Shown here: piece by piece, positions 21,649-33,900 of the stretch | How the letters are laid out: the number at the start of each line of letters is the position of its first letter | Numbering within the stretch: the stretch's first letter is position 1 | Assembly (NCBI GenBank): GCA_963691655.1 | Contig: OY829327.1 | Coordinates: 65,918,079 to 65,982,078, forward strand | Direction of reading: 5' to 3' | DNA: 64,000 bases | From: Toxonevra muliebris | Lineage: Eukaryota; Arthropoda; Insecta; Diptera; Pallopteridae | The notes under the pieces: model-generated | The model's input: only the letters and a program-made list of their open reading frames with translations | Databases searched by the model: none | What the model was told of the DNA's origin: nothing | Translations under genes and position numbers: made by a program

Positions 21649-22669
21649 TTCAAAATTTAGATAAGTTCTGTGAATGTATTAATTCATCCTGTCATAAAGT
21701 TGGAGTTACTCAATAATTATTTGAGAAAATGATATTGACTTTTCACTTGCTAGTTTTGCTCTATTTTTTCCAACTTGAACATTTGTGGAACATGTGGAAC
21801 ATTTTCAGGGATCTGTTCTTGCACCAGAGCAACTCCCAAAAAATCTGAAAGAAGACGTTCCCCTGAGCACAGATTGGTTTTTGGTTTGGCTGTAAGTGGT
21901 CATAATTTTGAGATATGACCTTGAGAATATAGTAATTTAACATATGCAGATATTTTTTAATAACTACAGGAAATGAGGTAAAAAGTAGGTATCTAGGGGT
22001 TTTTAGGGTCGAGAAATCCTTTTTTGATATTTATTATTTTCTACGACTGCCGCTAGAGATCGCGACTGAACATATTTTTTTGTTCAGCTTATATAAGGTA
22101 CAGGAAATGAGGTAAAAAGTGGTTATCCGTGGGTTTTCGGGGTCGAGAAATCCATTTTTGATATTTATTTTTTTCTGCGATTGCCGCTATAGGTCACCAC
22201 TGAACATATTCTTTTTTAAGTTTTTGCATGTATTTTTGGTTTAAAATTAGATTAGGTTAGGTTAGGTATCAGGGGGTTTTGACGCCATGAAATGCATTTT
22301 TGATATTTATATTTTGCTACGACTACCGCTAGGCGGTGCCACAGAATTTATATTTTTTTATATTTCGTAGTGGGCACGTGAAGTAGTGATAGCAAATCAA
22401 GACTTAGAACCAGGCGCAACCAACGCGCCTACTTTTGTGCTCAGGGGAACGTCTTCTTTCAGTTTTTTTGGGAGTTGCTCTGGTGCAAGAACAGATCCCT
22501 CAAAATGTTCCACATGTTCCAATGTTCCACAAATGTTCTAGTTGGAAAAAATAGAGCAAAACTAGCAAGTGAAAAGTCAATATAATTTTCTCAAATAATT
22601 ATTGAGTAACTCCAACTTTATGACAGGATGAATTAATACATTCACAGAACTTATCTAAATTTTGAAAAT
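21649..22669. repeat. Large inverted repeat with 223/234-bp arms
   Basis: The left arm (21649-21871) and right arm (22436-22669) are near-exact reverse complements. The inner ends read CTGAGCACA and TGTGCTCAG; the outer ends read ATTCAAAATTTAGATAAG and its complement. The 564-bp spacer contains two diverged tandem units, each with CAGGAAATGAGGTAAAAAGT and GGGTCGAGAAATCC, plus a partial third. The arms are long and similar enough to form an extended hairpin if transcribed. It may be a foldback transposon. Confidence 0.88.
22240..22266 (+). repeat. Short TTAGG-like run
   Basis: The sequence TTAGATTAGGTTAGGTTAGG lies in the spacer of the inverted repeat. Similar runs often mark insect interspersed repeats. 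It is too short to be telomeric. Confidence 0.4.
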
Positions 22670-23004
22670 AAGAGTCCATTCTCTGTATATTCTCTGGTCT
22701 ATTCTAGAATGAATTCAATTTTCATTTCGTTCTTTCATATTTTTTCATTCCACACATTTTCCCCAGCGCCATCTATGTGTCTTATTATAAACCACAAACC
22801 ACTAGCGCCATATATGTAGCACATCACATCGGCTGCGATTACTCTCAAGTGTTGCCGTACTTAACATTAACTATCAAATTCCTATTTCAATATTTTACTC
22901 GTCTACGACATATATAAAGATTTATGTAAATATATATGCCATAGTTTCTGTACATTTTATTTAGCTTGTAATATACATTATTATTAACGAAATTATCCGA
23001 ATAA

Positions 23005-23740
23005 GGGTGTGTGTGAAACGATAACTTTTTACTCGATAAAAATAGTGGTGCAAAAAAATTTCCTATAGTGAGAAAAATTTGTAATTTTGCTGTGCGAAAT
23101 GGAGATAAAAATGACAGCGAGCATTTTGTCATTTCCGGTTGAGGTTGTAAACAAAAAAACTGTGTGGAATAAAAGGTGTGTGTGAAACGGTAACTTTTTA
23201 CTCTATGAAAATAGTGGTGGAAAAATATTTCCTATGGTGAGAAAAATTTGTAATTTTGCAAAGCGAATTGGGGATAAAATTTTGGCAAAGAAAATTTTGA
23301 CATTTCGAGTTGAAGCAAATAACCTTTGTGGATTTTTAGAATAAAAATATTTGATTTGTGTATATTTTCATGTATAATAATAATAATTACACAAGTAGAC
23401 AAATATTATCTAAATACAAACAGATAAAATAAATATAACAAAAATTTAATTAATTCGGTTACATTCAGGTTTTGTTGGAATCCACATTTTTCCTGTCCAT
23501 AGCGTCCATAGCTATCCTTTTTTCTATATTTAATATTTGTTTTATATGCAATAGTTATTATAATTTGCATTTTTTTTTTAATTTGCATTATATTTATTTT
23601 TGAAATTTTTAGTAAAATGCAACGGAGTATGTTAACAAAAAAAATACTTTTTTTGTTGTTCTAAACATAGTGTCAATATTTTCTTTCGAACTATCAAAAT
23701 TTTCTTCTTCAAGTAAGAAGTTACCGTTTCACACACACCC
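23005..23740. mobile_element. TIR element with GGGTGTGTGTGAAACGGTAAC ends
   Basis: The left end is GGGTGTGTGTGAAACGATAA and the right end is its near reverse complement, finishing TTTCACACACACCC at 23740. The left-end sequence recurs inside at about 23177, because the first 165 bp or so is duplicated in tandem. Both units carry GAGAAAAATTTGTAATTTTGC. The target duplication is unclear. No coding capacity. The element lies just upstream of NF45. Confidence 0.7.
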
Positions 23741-23826
23741 AAAATAAATAATAAATAAACGTATATGTTATACTTTAAGGTATGTAATAAAAATATAAAT
23801 TACTTGACAATTTTCTTTTCTCTGAA

Positions 23827-24003
23827 ATGAAGAATTTTGCTCTGGCAACCCTGCTTGCTCTTGCATCCGCAGCGCTAGTGAATTTTAAAATTGAAAATGT
23901 GGCATTACTGCATACCGGCGAAATAGTGTTTTACAAGTATCTGAATGTTGGTAATTCTGAAATCGATTTTGTCAGTCAACTAGAAATAGATTTTTCTTCT
24001 TGA
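23827..24003 (+). CDS. Small ORF, 58 aa, with signal-peptide-like start
   Basis: ATG at 23827 to TGA 24001-24003. The first residues, MKNFALATLLALASAALVNF, look like a secretory signal: a lysine, a hydrophobic core of about 14 residues, and small residues AS-AA near a cleavage point. The remaining 38 or so residues show no motif I recognise. It ends only 28 bases before the NF45 start codon. It is either an upstream ORF in the NF45 leader, a separate short gene, or chance. The ATG context (GAAATGA) is acceptable but weak. Confidence 0.3.
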   Translation: MKNFALATLLALASAALVNFKIENVALLHTGEIVFYKYLNVGNSEIDFVSQLEIDFSS

Positions 24004-24031
24004 GAACGCTTAAAAATTAAATTAAAGAAAA

Positions 24032-25338
<1,307 letters not shown>

Positions 25339-25559
25339 TTTGTATTGTATTAACATTACAGCCAAAAAGCTGTTATTATGTCAACATAAATTTATTATAT
25401 ACCCATTATATGTTTTAATTCTCATACTAAATATACATTCTTTCATTCTCTCTTTGAGCATATTTTTTATTGTTTGGCTATACAGGATATTTGGTACTTT
25501 TTTAGATTCCTGTTATTAACCTATTATGTCCGAGAGCAAAAAGGTTAAAAACCAAAAAA

Positions 25560-26490
25560 CCACACGTCTTTATCGTCACAAATTCAAACAGCATCATTAG
25601 GACTTAATTAGTTAAGGCTTTATCCTAAATTGCAATAGTGCGTCATGGCAGAAAAGCAGTGACAGTTTGCAGCATTGCTCTGGTTAGCCTCATTTCTAAT
25701 CTACTGACAGTGAACACCTGATTTTCTTTTACTGGCACGACGTGGTTTTGTCTGCGTTCCACACGCAGAAAAATTGTATAGAAACAGATGATCTTTAAAA
25801 TTTTGAAGAAATATGGTCCGTAAAAAACGGAAAGATTGCTCTGAAGTGGGGTCCTATCTAACTGTAAAATGCATTTGGTTTTATAACCTAATATATAGTT
25901 TATTCGAAGCTTCATACACCCTTGCGCAAATTAATGCGGGCATTCTGGGTCACTGGAAAGTGAAAAATATTTTATCACTCTCAGTAGCAATTATTTTTTT
26001 CATTTTATTACCTCACTTTTACATTTTAAGCGATTCTCTTTCCACTGAAAGCACATCAAGCGCGCTTCCGTACTACAACGCGGGAAAACTCATTCACCCA
26101 AAAAACATTCCCGTACTCGAAAAACGTGGGAAAATGGGAGCGACTATTTTCTCTTGCACGGGATAGCCCACGATTTTTCTGCGGGTAAAAATTATGACCC
26201 TTAAATGCCCACAGTATCTTCAAAGATACAATCATTCAAACAGGATTCTTATAATTTTTTAGCAAACCTTCTTATGAATTCTGTAAGTACACACCATTCA
26301 TTTAAAACTATTTTTGATTTTATAAATTAATAACAAGAATTCATAGAAATGGAAAATTGGGAAATAGTATTTTTCAAAATTTAAATAATCGTTTTATAGA
26401 ATATTTCAGAATTGATTATTTCATTTATCATATTTGGATTCTGCGACCAACGCTCTATAAGGAGTTATACATTTGGTCCATGTTGTTCAT
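25560..26490. other. AT-rich DNA without a recognisable gene
   Basis: Short open frames on both strands show no family signature. No terminal repeats were identified. Confidence 0.35.
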
Positions 26491-26499
26491 AATACTATC

Positions 26500-27345
26500 T
26501 GTTGAGTACCCAATGTATCTTTTAGAGACAACCCCACATAACCCCATCCTGATTCTTCTGTTTATAACTGATTTAACGTTTGCTATTTACGACTCAAAAA
26601 CTTTAATGTATGTTGACGACGTCAAGCTGTTCCTTTCGCATAATTCACTTGATGACCCGAAGTTACTATAATCCGATCTAAACAGCTTGGTAATGGTGCA
26701 ATTTAAATTTAATGATCCTGAACCTAGACAAATGTGAAGTTATGGTATATGCAAGAAATATTTCCCCTCCTACAGAATATACAATTTGGATTCCTGCTTT
26801 GACTTGGGAGTTACTATGGTACTATGGACCCTAAACTTCGCTTTCATTTGCATATAAATATATGCATAAATAAAGCAAAAGCAATGCTAGGTTTTGTTAA
26901 ACGCTGGTCAAAGGAATTCATCTGTCCATATGCCACAAAATCGCTTTATACATCATTGATCAGACCTATTATGGAATACGCATCAACTATCTGGTGTTCT
27001 CAATATAGGATTTATATAGTCAAATTGGAATCAGTTCAAAAATAGTTCTTGCTTTTTGTTTTGAGATCCTTGCCGTGGGATTCACCAACTCTAGAAAGCC
27101 GAAGAATTATGAATAACGAGTGTTTTATTGCAAAATTTTTATCTGGCAGTGTTAATTCTCCATCTTTGCTGAGGAACATTAACTTGAACATTCCGACTCG
27201 TATTACTCGATACTATATTCCTGTCAAGTTATCTATTTGTAAGACCAATTATTCAGACAATGAGCCGTTCCGCCGTGCTTGTCGTGATTTTAACAACCTC
27301 TATAATGTTATTGATGTTTCTGATTCGTTAGATTCCTAAAACAAA
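26500..27345 (+). mobile_element. LINE relic, CR1/jockey-like reverse transcriptase C-terminal half
   Basis: The frames show FITDLTFAIYDSKTLMYVDD followed by VKLF. This is the catalytic YADD box with A changed to V. Downstream are FDLGVTM, MDPKLRFHLHINICINKAK, LYTSLIRPIMEYASTIWC, SRRIMNNECFIAKFLSGS and FRRACRDFNNLYNVIDVSD, ending at a stop at 27337-27339. Frameshifts and stops separate the parts. The 5' half is missing. The 3' end after 27345 is not clearly bounded. Confidence 0.85.
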
Positions 27346-28239
27346 ATGTCTTAAATTTTTTAAATATATAGATGTCGTTATCAGCTGATGATTTATAATC
27401 TGTAGCTGAATTTCAGAAGGGCCACTTGTTAGGTAGTGCGCTACCCCAACGCCCTTTAACATTGACAGAGAATGTCCCATATATATATGATTTCAAACAA
27501 GAAGATTTATACTTAAAAACATTTGATATTGCATTCTTGTAAGACATTTGGAAATAAGTAAGTAAATAACTTGTAAAACATTTAGATTTACATTTAAAAA
27601 AGGTTTAATTTTAACATTGAATATTAATGTTTTTACAAACGTTTTTGTAAACTTACGCTCAACGTTCCTTTTTGATTGTCCGATAACTTACATTCACAAG
27701 CTTATTACAAACGAAACGTTTATTAATTAAATTGATAAGCCTAAATCGAAGCGTTTTTGCTTTTTGGGATATTTTATTTTAAGCCCAAAAGTATGCAACA
27801 CATAAATTCAATACCAAAAATAGTTGTGGAATATACTTACATATAAATGGAATAGTGGAACATATCAAAAATTGTTTTTGAAGTGAAACTTCTTTGGCGG
27901 CGCTTTGAGGGGTAAACTGAACAGGAAACAGAAAGTCGGAACGGAAGCCGTTAAAATAAGAAGAAGAACGGGGACGGAAACTGTTCAATTCCACAACCAC
28001 AATGTTTCCATTTGGGGTTATTACATAGCGAAGTGAAAAACAAAAGAGATGTAGAAATGAAAAATGTTGAAAATCCCTTAAATTGGTTTGGTATTAATTT
28101 AGTATTAATTTACTGAAAACAATTTTTTAAGTGATTATTTTTTAGAATACGTGTGTGCGTTATTTGTGTACAAAGAATATTTGTTTTCACAATAGAACAT
28201 AAATGACAGATCTGCAATGAGTGAGAAAAAGATGAGTCG
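27346..28239. other. AT-rich DNA without a recognisable gene
   Basis: The first part may be LINE 3' UTR. No other supported feature. Confidence 0.35.
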
Positions 28240-29060
28240 ATACGATAATAACACCATCTGTTGACTTCATAGTACTATGAAAAACAAAACAATTCAAATA
28301 TAATTGAATCTACTACTATAATGAAAAGAACAACAAAAGCAAAAGTGTTGCACATCAAAAACCATTTATTATCTTTTATTAAAGTAGTTTATAGGTCTTG
28401 CACCTATATTATTTAATAATATCTAACAAATTGTGGTTTTATCTTTTTATTTATTTGCGTAAGAAACGCGCAATTGACAACTGTTCTTTTTTCAATTCTC
28501 ATTATTAAAAAAGGTTGTAAAAAAGAGTAAGTTTTTATATTAATGTACAAGGTTGTATTTAAGTGTACTTATGTGGTGTATACAAATCGCTACCGTTGCG
28601 TAGTATGCAGACATGGCTACAGCTACATGGTGTGCATGAGCCGCTACAAGATTTCTATGGCAACGCCATCTGTTGGTACTATGAAAAACATAAATATGCA
28701 TATATCAATAGCAATGCCATCTGTTGCTTTTATAGCTCAATACAAAACATAAACAATATAAATATATTCGAATGTACTACTATTATGGAAATAACGTCAA
28801 AAACAAAACGTTTTCTCAAATATTTAGTGCGACAAAAAGATAACAAATTTATAGCGCGTTATGACTTGTTTAATACAAGTAAGTGTTGCACATTAAAAAC
28901 TATTTATTATCTGTTATTAACGTAGTTTTTCACGCCATATGCTGATAGCACTATGCTAAACATAAATACGAATATATCAATAGCAACGTCATCTGTTGTT
29001 TTTATAGCGCAATGCAAAACATAAACAATATAAATATTTTTGAATCTACCTTTTCTTTTA
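28240..29060 (+). repeat. Degenerate tandem repeat, about 280-bp units
   Basis: At least three partial units share AACGCCATCTGTTG, ACAAAACATAAACAATATAA, TCGAATCTACTACTATTATG, GTGTTGCACATYAAAAACYA and TTTATTATCTKTTATTAA. Copies lie near 28245-28395, 28660-28930 and 28965-29060. Open frames in this block run through repeat DNA. Confidence 0.7.
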
Positions 29061-29322
29061 CAAAAAAAAAGTTAGCAGAACACGTAATCGCTATCACAGT
29101 TATTCTACCGCGAAGAGAGAAACTTAAAAAAAATTCGATAATATCATTTGCTGATAGAATTTATGACGATAAACACGTGTGATTGAAGATTTTTTGATTT
29201 TCAAATGGTTCGCTCTCGGATTTAATGGGTTAAACTTTTTATTTATGGGAATACTATTCAAGAATACTCTCCTATAATATTAGTGAAAATTTAATTAAGG
29301 AAAACAATTATTTGGCTTTAAA

Positions 29323-29525
29323 ATCGTTACCCAAGGGTTTTTAGGGTCGCTGATAACGAATCTGACATAAGATTTTTAAAACTCAAAAAGGCGAATTCAA
29401 TATGGCCGACAATTTTTCAAGTTGAATTTATTTTTTAAACTTATTCCGCCACTTTCCATTTTCAAAATCTTATGCCAGATTCGTAATCAATGACCCTAAA
29501 AACCTCCGAGTAACGGATTTCAAGT
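29323..29525. repeat. Inverted repeat, about 200 bp
   Basis: The left arm, CCAAGGGTTTTTAGGGTCGC and on to AATCTGACATAAGATTTT, pairs with the right arm, AAAATCTTATGCCAGATTCG and on to GACCCTAAAAACC. The arm motif GGGTTTTTAGGGTCG also occurs near 22000, in the spacer of the large inverted repeat. Confidence 0.75.
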
Positions 29526-29952
29526 TAATCAGATCCATTTTTAATATATCTTTCGCCGTATTGGATCCTTCATTTTGAAAAACGTTGAAAATCGACAAAA
29601 CTTGCTTAGGTCAAACTTGCTCCTTTGTCAGCAGAAGGAGCGGAGAACATCTAAAGAAGTTGACAGAACTTCCATAAAAATAATTTTTTTTAATTTTTAA
29701 ACGTAAAAACTTATTTTAAAAAACTTTCAAACAAGTTTTTTTTAAATACTAAGACTAATATGTCGAGTTTTACTGAACTGATTTTGAAAAACCAAAATCA
29801 TCATGCATTTAATTCGTTATCATCATAGCTATATGGTAAGTGTAACTTAAAAAATTGGAACATTTTGAAGATGTTCTCTACTGCCGCCAACTTGGATTAA
29901 AAATGATCAAAAAATGTTTGTTTGGTTTTTTAGTGCATGAAAATCCAATTTT

Positions 29953-29962
29953 TTATTTATTA
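29953..29962 (-). terminator. Poly(A) signals of the sialate synthase gene
   Basis: Two overlapping AATAAA hexamers on the minus strand lie about 180 bases past the stop codon at 30141-30143. Confidence 0.5.
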
Positions 29963-30140
29963 TTTTTTTTAAACAAAAACACAAATTTTCAAATTTCCGC
30001 TAAAATTCAATCCGGAATCTGGAATGACATTGTTCTGATTCGAAGGAAAATTTCGATAGAATTTTAAAAGAAAGGGTCCAATTCTTATGTGTATTATACA
30101 CACATTTGTATATATTATTTGGTACGTGGTTTAACATTAC

Positions 30141-30950
30141 TTAGATTTTTGGTGAAATTATGTGGTGAAACATTATTGGATCATTCTCTTTTAGGTCCTG
30201 TAGAAGTTCAGCTCCTAAGATTATTTCATATTCTTCACCAGGAATACCATTTGGTTCACTTACTTTGACAAAAAGATCCTTTCTTTCCAACTTATGACCA
30301 CTTTTTAGATTTCTTGCTGCAATAATTGATTTACCTAATTTCTGTTTGCAATTTGCTTCGCATGGCAAAATTACCTTTTTAACCACTTGCTGCAGTGCCA
30401 ATTGAACAGACACTTCATTATCCAATATATCTAATATTGCATTTGGTTTGCAAGCTGATATTCCCATTTTCAACACTCCATTGCGCTTAAGTGCATCTAT
30501 ATCTCGTACCAATTGTTGCAGTTCTGTTGGCTCTAATGAACACTTGTGATCGGATCCCTTCTGTTTTTTGTCCAGTGTAAAGTGGCGCTCTATTATTTTA
30601 GCCCCTAAAAGCACAGCTGCTTTCGAAATGCCTATACCCAGTTCATGGCCAGAATAGCCAATAACTACATCGGGAAAACGGTTTTTCAATAATGATATCA
30701 TTTGCAAATTGCAGTCGGATGGCTTTGTCGGATATGAGGAAACGCAATGTAACAGAACATAGTTAGTTTTATTTGCCTCCTTCATAATTTGAACTATTTT
30801 CAAAATAGTTTTCATTGTTTGCATGCCCGTTGACACAACCAAAGGACGTTTTAACTTGGCAGCTTTTTCCAACATTAGGAAATTATTTGCATCTCCAGAA
30901 CCAATTTTTATAAATGGAACATCCAGTGTATCTAAGAACTGCAGCGAAAC
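30141..30950 (-). CDS. Nans: Sialic acid synthase, exon 3
   Basis: Follows acceptor TTTTGCAG on the minus strand and joins ...MDE to VSLQFLDTLDVPF. It encodes 269 residues, including the second half of the NeuB barrel and the SAF domain, ending TIMFHHI-like in PIMFHHIISPKI before TAA. An open frame extends 33 bases into the intron, which could be mistaken for coding. Confidence 0.95.
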   Translation of the reverse strand, partial: VSLQFLDTLDVPFIKIGSGDANNFLMLEKAAKLKRPLVVSTGMQTMKTILKIVQIMKEANKTNYVLLHCVSSYPTKPSDCNLQMISLLKNRFPDVVIGYSGHELGIGISKAAVLLGAKIIERHFTLDKKQKGSDHKCSLEPTELQQLVRDIDALKRNGVLKMGISACKPNAILDILDNEVSVQLALQQVVKKVILPCEANCKQKLGKSIIAARNLKSGHKLERKDLFVKVSEPNGIPGEEYEIILGAELLQDLKENDPIMFHHIISPKI

Positions 30951-33900
30951 CTGCAAAATGTGAATGATTAAAGCTTTATGCACTAATGTAGATAGTCATG
31001 CAAAGAGTATAGATTACAAAGAGGTCGCAATTCGCTCTTTTCCATTCTGGAAAGTAAAAAGCTAGAAACCATTTATAAGGTGCCATACCGATGAAGCGAA
31101 CGCAACGGTTGGCAACCGGTTCACCGGACAAAAAGGTATGAATGGATGGGTTGGCGGTGTTTGATAGAACAAATAGTTTACATTTCTTTTGGCAAATAAC
31201 ATTCCACATTTGCAATATTTTATATATTCTTTATATACAAATATGCAAACGTTTTGTTTTGATTTTATGTATTTTGAATGATTTCTTTCTTGTTATGCAC
31301 ATGCATGTAGATACTTTTGAATATATTTTTCTGCTTTGATTTTATGAAATTCAATAAATTCATAAACAATGAATAAATGAAAACTTACAAAAAATTATTA
31401 TTATCTTTGCGTATTATTACATGGGAGAAAAAAAAGGCAATCAAAAAACGCGCATAGATTTTAATTTAAAACTTTTTGTTTGAAAATTTTAAATTTCATA
31501 CTTTTTTTTAATTTTGCTTTCTTTGTTTACAATTGCAATTTCTTTGTTTGCATTATTTTTCATATATAAAATAACTACACTCATGTAGTTTCTCACATGA
31601 CATTTCATATTTTTAACATGAAAAAAATGTTAAATGCTTTGCACATTGCATCTCATCAAAGATCTTAATAATATAAAGATGTCTCACTCCCATACATTTG
31701 CTTGTCCGCATAAAAATTTCTATTCGGATTTATAATGAATCCATGTAAGAGTAACATATGAAATCAAAACAGCAAGAAAGCCAAAGAGAACATTTTTTTC
31801 TTTGCTGTTGTTGACGAAAGCGCGACGCTACAAAAAAGTGAAACAAAGCATCGTAAAATTGTGTGTACTCGTAAATGCTCACGATTACAAACGAAGTGCA
31901 ATTGTACCTACACACAAACATATTTGTCAAAGCATAAGCAATGAAATTTTGTGTTTTTGGAAATAAATATTTTCTGGTTTTTTGTGCAAACAGCGACAAA
32001 TGTGTGTACGAACGGCAATGTTATGCAAAATATGCATTCGTGGCAACTGTAGAGTAGATTATATGGAATTTTTAGGAAGAAGAAGAAGAAGAAAAAAATA
32101 GGCGGTCATGTGGACATAGTAATTATTTTACGATTCTACGTCGAAGTAGACGGGTAATATTTGTGGGTTTAATAATAATTTAATAACATAAAATATTTTA
32201 TTAACGATTTTAAGATTGTATGAATTATATAAAAATGAATGAAAGCAAAACAGAAAAAAATAACTAATCAAATTAGACGAACTAACTAGTTAAAGTTTTT
32301 TTTTCGAAAAATTAAGCAAAGGTAATATATATAATAAATATATTCAAAACAACTAAAATTAAAAAAAATTATTCACATAAAACCTTTACCTTAACAAATT
32401 TATTTTTCGTAATACAGTAGAATTCCTATAATTTGTAATCGCAAGGAACCAGCAATTTTTTACGAAATACAGGGGTTTTCGATATAACGAGGTTAAAATA
32501 AGAAAAATACGAATTAACGGGATTTATTTAATAGAAAGAAAAATAATTATTCATATCACCGTTACTCTGGCTGTGCGTTATAAACGGTATTTTGATTAAA
32601 TTGAACAGAGGAGGTGTCAAGGTTGTAGTGTATGCGGACGACGTGACCTTGATGGTATCAGGGTTATGCCCCAGAGTGATCAGTGGAATCATGCAAAAAG
32701 CACTGGATGAACTCAGTACCTGGGCCACTAGATGTGGACTTGGATTAAATCCAAGCAAGACAGTACTGATGCTTTTCACCAACAGAACCAAAATACCTAA
32801 CTTTGAGCCTCCTCAACTCAATAGTCAAATACTAGCCCTGTCAACCAGCGTTAGATACCTTGGAGTTATCCTGAGCTGAACTGGAGAATAAATACAGAAA
32901 ACCGGGTGAAAAAAGCGAGCATCGCCTTCTATGCCTGTAAGCGAATGATTGGTAGGAGATGGGGCCTCCAACCGAAACTGACTCTATAGATGTATAAAGC
33001 GGTTGTACGTCCAATCTTAACTTACGGAGCCTTAGTATGGTGGAAAGCCATCAACAAGAAATTTACCGCAACAAAATTAGAACGTATTCAACGATCAGCT
33101 CGTGTAGGAGTTACTGGAGCGATACGGTCTTGCCCCACTGCGGCTCTAAACACTCTTACGCATCTGATTCCAATAGATCTCTTTATCGATCAGACAGCAA
33201 CCATGAGCGCGATAAGGTTAAGGGAGGCGGGTCGCTGGTTTGAAAGACCTTACGGCCATGGAAGTTTGCTTATGTCACAAGGGCGACAGATTCCAGATAA
33301 AACAGATTACATCATCCCTACCATGACGTTCTCCAAGAAGTTCAAGGTATGGATACCATCGCGGAATGAATGGAACAACAGCATGATAATAAATAACTTC
33401 GACACCACAGTATTTACGGACGAATCCAAGATGAACTGTGGTGTGGGAGCAGGAATCTTTTCAGGAAAACTAGGCTTTAATCGATTTGTCCGCCTCCCTA
33501 ACTCTGCTAGTGTATTTCAGGCGGAAATGCTAGCAATAAGGGAGGCAAGTAAGACAGATCACACCTTTAAGACACATATCGCTAACTTTTCGGATAGTCA
33601 GGCCGCAATCAGGGCTCTAACCTGGTAATGCAATGCAAAGATAATCTTACGGACCTAGCCCGACAGTACAACATTACCCTGATATGGGTCTCGGGTCATC
33701 GGAACATTGAGGGTAATGAAATGGCTGACGAGCTAGCCTGTAAAGGCTCTACACTGCAGGAATCCTTGGCTGAGCAGATACTCACACCACTAAACTCGGT
33801 CAAGCGAGAAATCTCTATAAATTATCTCGCAAGAGCCAATAGTAGATGGATCAGGTTGCCGAACTGCAGAGCAATATGGCCTGTCTACGACTGGAAAAAA

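Noticed and set aside
22240..22266. Telomeric TTAGG repeat
   Set aside because: Only three or four imperfect units; a common motif in dispersed repeats and not a telomere.
28543..28925. Two overlapping ORFs of 69 and 120 residues
   Set aside because: They lie across tandem-repeat units, without a conserved frame between the units.
30951..30983. Open extension of sialate synthase exon 3 upstream
   Set aside because: A clear TTTTGCAG acceptor at 30951 and homology beginning at VSLQFL show these codons are intronic.
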